DNA of 48,117 nucleotides, taken from Aquiluna sp. (GTDB taxonomy: Bacteria > Actinomycetota > Actinomycetes > Actinomycetales > Microbacteriaceae). The notes beneath the pieces are model-generated. The model was not told the DNA's origin and searched no databases. It was given only the letters and a program-made list of their open reading frames with translations. Both the position numbers and the translations under genes were made by a program. The DNA lies in contig JAFMHN010000009.1 of the NCBI GenBank assembly GCA_017854485.1, positions 1 through 48,117 on the forward strand. The letters run 5' to 3'. Of this stretch, positions 44,004-48,117 are shown one piece after another; within the stretch, counting starts at the first letter, position 1; each line of letters begins with the position of its first letter.

Positions 44004-44765
44004 CTAACTTCCGTATCGACGGTGACGACGCTGAAAATCACGGAGCGCTCGAAGAAAATCCACTCGCCTAAAATCTGGCCAAAGTGCCTCTGCGAAATAG
44101 AACTCGCTGTTTGCGCTTTGCCACAGCAAGAAGCCGCTCAAGCGCTGTTCACCGCTGGTTCTAATCAGGAGGTCTGGATCCGGCTGTCCGCCGGTGTAGA
44201 GATTTTCGGCAATCAATTCCGGAGTCATGATTTCGGCTAGCTGATCAATAGTGCTGCCCTGTTGAGAGTGCTTGCGCAATATGCTTCGCATTGCATCGGC
44301 AATCTCCTTGCGCCCACCGTAGGCAATTGCGAGATTCACATGCGGTCCTGGATTATCAGCGGTTTTAGCCTCGACTTGCTGCAGTCGACGGTTGGCCTCT
44401 TCTGACAGCGAATCGCGGTCCCCCACAACCTGCAGCTTCCAGCGCCCAATCTGAGCAAGCTCCTCGGCCAGACCAACGATTATGCCGATTAGCTCCTCGA
44501 GCTCCTCTGCCTTCCTGCCAATCAAGTTGTCGGTGGAAAGTAGGTAAAGGGTGACGTGGGCAATTCCAAGTTCTGAGCACCACGAGAGGAACTCGGTTAT
44601 TTTCTTGGCCCCGGCAGCATGGCCCTGGCCGGCTGCATCGAAGCCCTGTTCTTTGGCCCACCTTCGGTTACCATCAACCAGTACGCCGACATGCTTTGGC
44701 ATTTGGTCAGAGGGGAGCCCTCGTTCCAGCAGTTTTGAGTAGAGACCATAAACGAGCTTTTGCAC
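44004..44765 (-). CDS. uppS: Isoprenyl transferase (undecaprenyl diphosphate synthase family)
   Basis: A 253-residue cis-prenyltransferase that lengthens polyprenyl diphosphates for cell-wall lipid carriers. The catalytic aspartate is D31 in HVGVLVDGNRRWA; LLSTDNLIGRKAEEL and LIRTSGEQRLSGFLLWQSANSEFYF complete the signature. Actinobacteria often have a short-chain and a long-chain copy, and the sequence alone does not say which this is. The GTG start has TAGCAT six bases upstream on the minus strand. It uses the IPP made by IspH. It is divergent from the hemolysin III-like gene. Confidence 0.94.
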   Translation of the reverse strand: MQKLVYGLYSKLLERGLPSDQMPKHVGVLVDGNRRWAKEQGFDAAGQGHAAGAKKITEFLSWCSELGIAHVTLYLLSTDNLIGRKAEELEELIGIIVGLAEELAQIGRWKLQVVGDRDSLSEEANRRLQQVEAKTADNPGPHVNLAIAYGGRKEIADAMRSILRKHSQQGSTIDQLAEIMTPELIAENLYTGGQPDPDLLIRTSGEQRLSGFLLWQSANSEFYFAEALWPDFRRVDFLRALRDFQRRHRRYGS

Positions 44766-44771
44766 CTCTGA

Positions 44772-44777
44772 ATGCTA
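44772..44777 (-). promoter_or_regulatory. -10 box of uppS (leaderless)
   Basis: On the minus strand this is TAGCAT, followed by TCAGAG and the GTG at 44765. The AGAGG touching the GTG is too close to work as a Shine-Dalgarno. Confidence 0.5.
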
Positions 44778-44797
44778 CCTGAATCTGCCAGATGCCT

Positions 44798-44803
44798 TAG
44801 CCT
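44798..44803 (+). promoter_or_regulatory. -10 box of the hemolysin III-like gene (leaderless)
   Basis: TAGCCT is followed by TGACTTC and the ATG at 44811. Confidence 0.45.
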
Positions 44804-44810
44804 TGACTTC

Positions 44811-45539
44811 ATGGTTGAAGCGCATGGTCCAGATCCACTGTACGTTCCACTAGGCCAGCTCAAGGGGTCCGTTACCCAGGACGAGGAACGACCGAGCTGG
44901 CGAGGCTGGATCCACACCGGAGTGCTGCCATTCGTGGTCGCTGCTGGGATAATTCTGATTATCTTTTCGGATGGCTGGCAGGCCAGAACAGCGGCCGCCG
45001 TCTACTTCGCAAGTTCACTGCTGCTTTTTGGAAACTCGGCCTTGTATCACCGTTTCAAGTGGCGGCCACTAACCAAGGTGATTCTGAAACGAATTGACCA
45101 CTCGAACATATTCCTGTTGATTGCTGGAACCTACACGCCAATGGCCGTTGGTGCTTTGTCTTCAGACAAGGGATTCTGGTTGCTGGTTTCGGTCTGGTCG
45201 ATAGCCGCCTTGGGAATTGGCTTCCGTATTTTTTGGATTAACGCACCTAGGTGGCTCTACGTGCCGATCTATTTGGCAATGGGGTGGATCGCAGTCTTTT
45301 TCGTTCGAGATTTCTTTGAGACCAACTGGGTCATGATGACGCTAGTTATTGCTGGCGGATTGATGTACTCAGTCGGTGCCGTTATCTACGGGCTCAAAAA
45401 GCCCAACCCATTCCCAAAGCACTTCGGCTTCCATGAGATTTTCCATGCACTGACAGTGACCGCATTCTTCTGTCACTGGAGCGCAGCTCTGATTATTGGG
45501 CTGGATCCTCTGGTGGGCTCGATCGCTTTGGCTTCTTAG
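44811..45539 (+). CDS. Hemolysin III/PAQR family membrane protein (YqfA/TrhA-like)
   Basis: A 242-residue membrane protein with about seven hydrophobic helices. The motifs SALYHRFKW, RIDHSNIFLLIAGTYTPMA and the late FHALTVTAFFCHW give the metal-binding His set of PAQR proteins. Roles in membrane lipid homeostasis are reported for the family; lytic activity is not a safe assumption. I chose the ATG at 44811, which has TAGCCT seven bases upstream; an in-frame ATG at 44772 overlaps the uppS promoter. The 3' end overlaps the convergent small membrane-protein gene by 47 bp. Confidence 0.87.
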   Translation: MVEAHGPDPLYVPLGQLKGSVTQDEERPSWRGWIHTGVLPFVVAAGIILIIFSDGWQARTAAAVYFASSLLLFGNSALYHRFKWRPLTKVILKRIDHSNIFLLIAGTYTPMAVGALSSDKGFWLLVSVWSIAALGIGFRIFWINAPRWLYVPIYLAMGWIAVFFVRDFFETNWVMMTLVIAGGLMYSVGAVIYGLKKPNPFPKHFGFHEIFHALTVTAFFCHWSAALIIGLDPLVGSIALAS

Positions 45540-45789
45540 GGGGTTCCGGGCGATCCGGTTTGGTAATCTCTAGGCCTTCTAGCTCTTCGGCCGCGAGCTT
45601 CGCCCTGATTTCGGTGCGGTATCTGGTTCGCCGCACTCTTCTGTTCATGTCAAAAAACAACAACACAGCCAATGCTGCAATTGCAAAGGTGATTACGAAT
45701 CCTATGGTTCCAGGTGAGTTGTAGTTGTCATCGGGAACCGGGGTCGGCGTGGTTGTTACTTCAATCAGAATCGAAAATAGGAAATCCAT
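45493..45789 (-). CDS. Small single-pass membrane protein, conserved in Microbacteriaceae (inferred)
   Basis: A 98-residue protein with an extracytoplasmic Thr/Pro-rich N-terminus (about 12-28), one transmembrane helix (about 29-48) and a basic then Glu/Pro/Lys-rich cytosolic tail starting MNRRVRRTRYR. The pattern PGTIGF...DMNRRVRR recalls a conserved hypothetical family of related actinobacteria (from memory). Function is unknown. The ATG at 45789 has GAGG next to it and AATACT six bases upstream on the minus strand. Its last 15 codons overlap the 3' end of the hemolysin III-like gene. Confidence 0.75.
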   Translation of the reverse strand: MDFLFSILIEVTTTPTPVPDDNYNSPGTIGFVITFAIAALAVLLFFDMNRRVRRTRYRTEIRAKLAAEELEGLEITKPDRPEPPKKPKRSSPPEDPAQ

Positions 45790-45795
45790 GCCTCA

Positions 45796-45801
45796 AGTAT
45801 T
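45796..45801 (-). promoter_or_regulatory. Possible -10 box of the small membrane-protein gene
   Basis: On the minus strand this is AATACT, followed by TGAGGC and the ATG at 45789. The same AATACT with seven-base spacing precedes rmuC. Confidence 0.35.
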
Positions 45802-45813
45802 CCACCTGTGTCG

Positions 45814-45819
45814 TAGCCT
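45814..45819 (+). promoter_or_regulatory. Possible -10 box of the DUF4307 gene
   Basis: TAGCCT lies nine bases before the ATG at 45829, giving a leader of at most two or three bases. Confidence 0.35.
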
Positions 45820-45828
45820 TGTTACAAC

Positions 45829-46221
45829 ATGAGTGGAAATGAAGAGCTGCTAGCTAGTCGCTATGGCGTCAAGAGCAAGACAAACCCAAAACGCAATCGC
45901 ATCCTTGCCTTTGTAGGAATCTTGACCATGATTGCAATCGCTGGTTACTTCGCAGCGGCGAACTACTCTCCTGTGTCGTCCAAAGACATTGGGTTTCGAG
46001 TTGTGTCTGATTGGCAGACAGAAATTGATTTCGAGCTAACTAAACCCAGTGATCGCACTGCCATCTGCTCCTTTGAAGCGCTCGACAATAGCTTCGGTGT
46101 TGTCGGTTGGAAAGAGCTTGAGTTTGGACCATCAGATTCGCATACCAACCGCTACACAGTGACCGTCAACACTCTTAAAATGGCTGTTACCGGCTTGGTT
46201 GACTCCTGCCAGCTGCGTTAG
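45829..46221 (+). CDS. DUF4307 domain membrane protein
   Basis: A 130-residue protein with a basic N-terminus (SRYGVKSKTNPKRNR), one transmembrane helix (about 26-44) and an extracytoplasmic beta-rich domain with two cysteines (TAICSFEALD and DSCQLR) that could form a disulfide. The layout SxRYG...TM...SxxFxLTKPxDxxxxCxxxAL is that of DUF4307, which is often found near greA and ilvA in actinobacteria. Its function is unknown. Confidence 0.83.
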   Translation: MSGNEELLASRYGVKSKTNPKRNRILAFVGILTMIAIAGYFAAANYSPVSSKDIGFRVVSDWQTEIDFELTKPSDRTAICSFEALDNSFGVVGWKELEFGPSDSHTNRYTVTVNTLKMAVTGLVDSCQLR

Positions 46222-46224
46222 AGT
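46195..46224 (+). promoter_or_regulatory. Possible promoter of greA
   Basis: TTGGTT (46195-46200) and TAGAGT (46219-46224) are 18 bases apart; the -10 box includes the stop codon of the DUF4307 gene. The transcript would begin near 46231, at the foot of the following hairpin. Confidence 0.4.
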
Positions 46225-46231
46225 ATTCCGA

Positions 46232-46253
46232 AGCTCGCTTAGCGAGCTGTTTT
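46232..46253 (+). terminator. Weak terminator or 5' hairpin before greA
   Basis: AGCTCGC-TTA-GCGAGCT (46232-46248) forms a perfect 7-bp stem followed by GTTTT. It may be a weak terminator of the DUF4307 gene or a hairpin at the 5' end of the greA mRNA. The T run is short, so I cannot decide. Confidence 0.4.
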
Positions 46254-46275
46254 CATACCCGAAAGAGATTTTCTT

Positions 46276-46782
46276 ATGAGCGACCCAATTCTGCTTACCC
46301 AGGCGGCCTACGACCGCCTGATGGAAGAGCTGACTCAGCTAATCACTGTTGAGCGCCACGCCATTTCTCTGAAGATTCAAGAAGCCCGTGAAGAGGGCGA
46401 CCTGAAGGAAAACGGCGGCTACCACGCAGCCAAGGAGGAGCAGGGCAAGATGGAGTCGAGGATCAATCGCCTCGAGGAGATTCTTGCAAGTGCCGAGATC
46501 GGTGAGGCAAACCCCGCAGACGGCATCGTGAAGCAGGGATTGATGGTCAGCTGCAAACTGAACGGATCGTCAAAGGACTTCTACCTGGGCAGCCACGAGG
46601 TGTTTGAGGGAACCAAGTTTGAAGAGCAAATAGAAGACGGAGACCTTGACGTCTACTCTCCAGACTCGCCAATTGGTGCCGTTGTAATTGGAAAGAAAGT
46701 CGGCGACAGCGTCAGCTACACCGCACCAAACGGAAAAGAAATTAGCGTTGAAATTACCGGAGTTGCCGGCTTCGACTTCTAG
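46276..46782 (+). CDS. greA: Transcription elongation factor GreA
   Basis: A 168-residue factor that rescues backtracked RNA polymerase. The N-terminal coiled coil (about 1-78) ends with REEGDLKENGGYHAAKEEQG, which carries the acidic tip residues D and E needed for transcript cleavage. The C-terminal FKBP-like domain (about 85-168) has SPDSPIGAVVIGKKVGDSVSYTAPNG. GAAAGAG lies about nine bases before the ATG. Its TAG shares CTAG (46779-46782) with the convergent ilvA stop codon. Confidence 0.95.
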   Translation: MSDPILLTQAAYDRLMEELTQLITVERHAISLKIQEAREEGDLKENGGYHAAKEEQGKMESRINRLEEILASAEIGEANPADGIVKQGLMVSCKLNGSSKDFYLGSHEVFEGTKFEEQIEDGDLDVYSPDSPIGAVVIGKKVGDSVSYTAPNGKEISVEITGVAGFDF

Positions 46783-48014
46783 TCCTGAGTCATCCTCGGA
46801 CTCAGTCCAGCTTTCTTGAGGGCTGCAAAAACATCGTCCCGATGTTCCTTGCCCCGGGTTTCAATACTTAGATCGAGCTCGACCTCACTAATTTGTAGAC
46901 CGTTGCCGTGTCTGGTGTGTAGCACTTCAACCACGTTTGCACCGGCGGCTGCAACCGCTTCAGCGGTCCTCACCAACTGACCTGGCCTATCTGGCAGCAT
47001 CACTGCAATGTTTGTGTAGCGGTCTGATGCAGCCAGACCATGGCGAATCACACGCTGCAGCAGAAGTGGATCGATGTTGCCGCCAGAAAGTATCACGGCC
47101 GTTGTTCCCTTGAGCTTTAGCTTCTTGGCCAAGATGGCCGCGACACCGACAGCGCCGCCAGCCTCGACCACCATTTTTGCCTTCTCCATCAGCACGACCA
47201 TGGCCCTGGCAATTTCATCCTCAGTCACGGTCACAACTTTGTCGACATTCTTGGCAATTAGGTCAAATGGGACTTTTCCCGGCTTTGCCACGGCGATGCC
47301 ATCGGCAATTGTCGGTGAGATCTTTATTTCGGTTGGCTTGCCCGCCTTGAGCGAAACCGGATATGCGGCCGCAGCCTCAGCTTGAACGGCATACACATTC
47401 ACCTTTTTTCCGCGTTGTTTTGCAAGCAGCTTGGCTGCTGTAGCAACACCTGCGGTTAGGCCTCCACCACCTAGGCAAACCAGGATGTTGTCTACATCCG
47501 GAAGCTGCTCCATGATCTCCAGGCCAACCGTTCCCTGGCCCACGACCACATCAATGTGATCAAATGGCGGAATGAAGATAGCACCGGTTTTATTGGTGAA
47601 CTCTTGGGCCGCCCGCAAAGTTTCATCGAAAATCGCCCCCGCCAGTACGACTTTGGCACCAAAGTCCAAGGTTGCCTGATACTTGGGCAATGAGGCGCCG
47701 ATTGGCATAAAAATTGTTGCTTTGATTCCAAGCTGCTTTGCCGCATAGGCAACTCCCTGGGCGTGGTTGCCAGCTGAAGCTGCAACGACTCCCTTTTTCT
47801 TGTCCGCCGCAGACAGCTTGGAAAGAATGTTGTAAGCACCTCGTAGTTTGTATGCACCGGTGCGCTGCAGGTTCTCACACTTGAAGCTCACCTTGCTGCC
47901 GGAGAATTCACTTAGGTAGTCGCTCTCCAGCATGGGAGTCTTGATGGCAATGCCGCTGACGGTTTTCGCTGCTTCTTGGAAATCGGCAAGAGTTGGAGTC
48001 GTGGTTGGTGCCAT
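46779..48014 (-). CDS. ilvA: Threonine ammonia-lyase
   Basis: A 411-residue PLP enzyme that deaminates threonine to 2-oxobutyrate for isoleucine synthesis. The PLP lysine is K56 in RTGAYKLRGA; SAGNHAQGVA and the glycine loop CLGGGGLTAG bind the cofactor. A single ACT-type regulatory domain (about 335-411, DRPGQLVRTAEAVAAAGANVVEV) is present, the layout of shorter TdcB/actinobacterial enzymes rather than the two-ACT biosynthetic type. The ATG at 48014 lies downstream of GAAGG and a TAGATT box. Confidence 0.94.
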   Translation of the reverse strand: MAPTTTPTLADFQEAAKTVSGIAIKTPMLESDYLSEFSGSKVSFKCENLQRTGAYKLRGAYNILSKLSAADKKKGVVAASAGNHAQGVAYAAKQLGIKATIFMPIGASLPKYQATLDFGAKVVLAGAIFDETLRAAQEFTNKTGAIFIPPFDHIDVVVGQGTVGLEIMEQLPDVDNILVCLGGGGLTAGVATAAKLLAKQRGKKVNVYAVQAEAAAAYPVSLKAGKPTEIKISPTIADGIAVAKPGKVPFDLIAKNVDKVVTVTEDEIARAMVVLMEKAKMVVEAGGAVGVAAILAKKLKLKGTTAVILSGGNIDPLLLQRVIRHGLAASDRYTNIAVMLPDRPGQLVRTAEAVAAAGANVVEVLHTRHGNGLQISEVELDLSIETRGKEHRDDVFAALKKAGLSPRMTQD

Positions 48015-48055
48015 TAGGAAACCTTCAATCTAAGCGTGAAAGAAAGTCTAGCGAT

Positions 48056-48117
48056 TTAGAAGCCGCTGCCAATCTGCTTTAGCCGCTCGACTCGTTTTGG
48101 AATTGGCGGGTGAGTGG
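48056..48117 (-). CDS. C-terminal end of an M48 (HtpX-like) metallopeptidase, cut by the window edge
   Basis: The last 20 codons before a TAA at 48056-48058 on the minus strand read ...THPPIPKRVERLKQIGSGF. The STHPP-x-x-x-R-[IV]-x-R-L pattern is the usual C-terminus of HtpX and related membrane zinc peptidases. The rest of the gene lies beyond the window, so this call rests on the tail motif alone. Confidence 0.55.
   Translation of the reverse strand, partial: THPPIPKRVERLKQIGSGF

Noticed and set aside
1-48117. CRISPR array, insertion sequence, prophage or defence system
   Set aside because: No regularly spaced repeats, transposase, integrase, phage structural or nuclease-toxin genes were recognised; the PhoH2 PIN domain and the exonucleases are ordinary chromosomal families.

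Overview
The window looks like a chromosomal segment of a compact actinobacterial genome. The best fit is Microbacteriaceae, possibly one of the small-genome freshwater lineages near Rhodoluna or Aquiluna; the genus is an inference. Pointers are the fused E1/E2 2-oxoglutarate enzyme of Kgd/OdhA type, a SigR/RsrA-type redox sigma module, the actinobacterial Ung motif GQDPYP, DUF4245 and DUF4307 proteins, frequent GTG and TTG starts, and a moderate GC content unlike the high-GC Streptomyces or Mycobacterium.

Layout. 1-200: a tRNA-Leu(UAG) gene and a bidirectional terminator. 210-5319: a galactoside cassette (GH42 beta-galactosidase and GH36 alpha-galactosidase on the minus strand, a divergent DeoR regulator, and the only long non-coding stretch, which carries candidate operators). 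5309-7778: GNAT acetyltransferase, uracil-DNA glycosylase, M20 amidohydrolase. 7869-12614: metY-metX, an MFS transporter and an Old Yellow Enzyme. 12604-14950: two CNNM/CorC-like membrane proteins. 15063-19393: Kgd and a degenerate SGNH-fold protein. 19390-20216: anti-sigma and ECF sigma factors. 20322-24564: aroA-rsgA-hisN-like phosphatase-MFS. 24553-26528: lipoprotein, cysK-cysE. 26538-34584: mixed housekeeping genes (DUF1801, EamA exporter, nitroreductase, typA, P-loop kinase, DedA, ychF, exonuclease, rmuC). 34677-36934: PfkB sugar kinase, class II aldolase and a MORN-like microprotein. 36931-39971: ispH, xseA-xseB-DUF4245. 39978-42474: carbonic anhydrase, fumC, prepilin peptidase. 42527-48117: phoH2, uppS, hemolysin III protein, two small membrane proteins, greA, ilvA and the end of an M48 peptidase gene.

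Together the genes cover sulfur assimilation into cysteine and methionine (cysK, cysE, metX, metY), aromatic and branched-chain amino acid synthesis, the TCA cycle (kgd, fumC), the isoprenoid/cell-wall lipid route (ispH, uppS), lower glycolysis, ribosome and translation factors (rsgA, typA, ychF), DNA repair (ung, xseAB, rmuC) and galactoside use.

I found no mobile element, phage, CRISPR array or recognisable defence locus, and no clearly new multi-gene system. The most striking signals are architectural. Nearly all convergent genes overlap at their ends, five pairs through one shared CTAG/CTAA tetranucleotide that stops both genes. At least a dozen genes appear to be leaderless, with a TANNNT box 6-8 bases before the start codon. 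Other points worth a look are the operator pair in the galactoside region, three helically phased GAGGCAAT repeats between sigR and aroA, and a pseudo-enzyme SGNH protein coupled to kgd.
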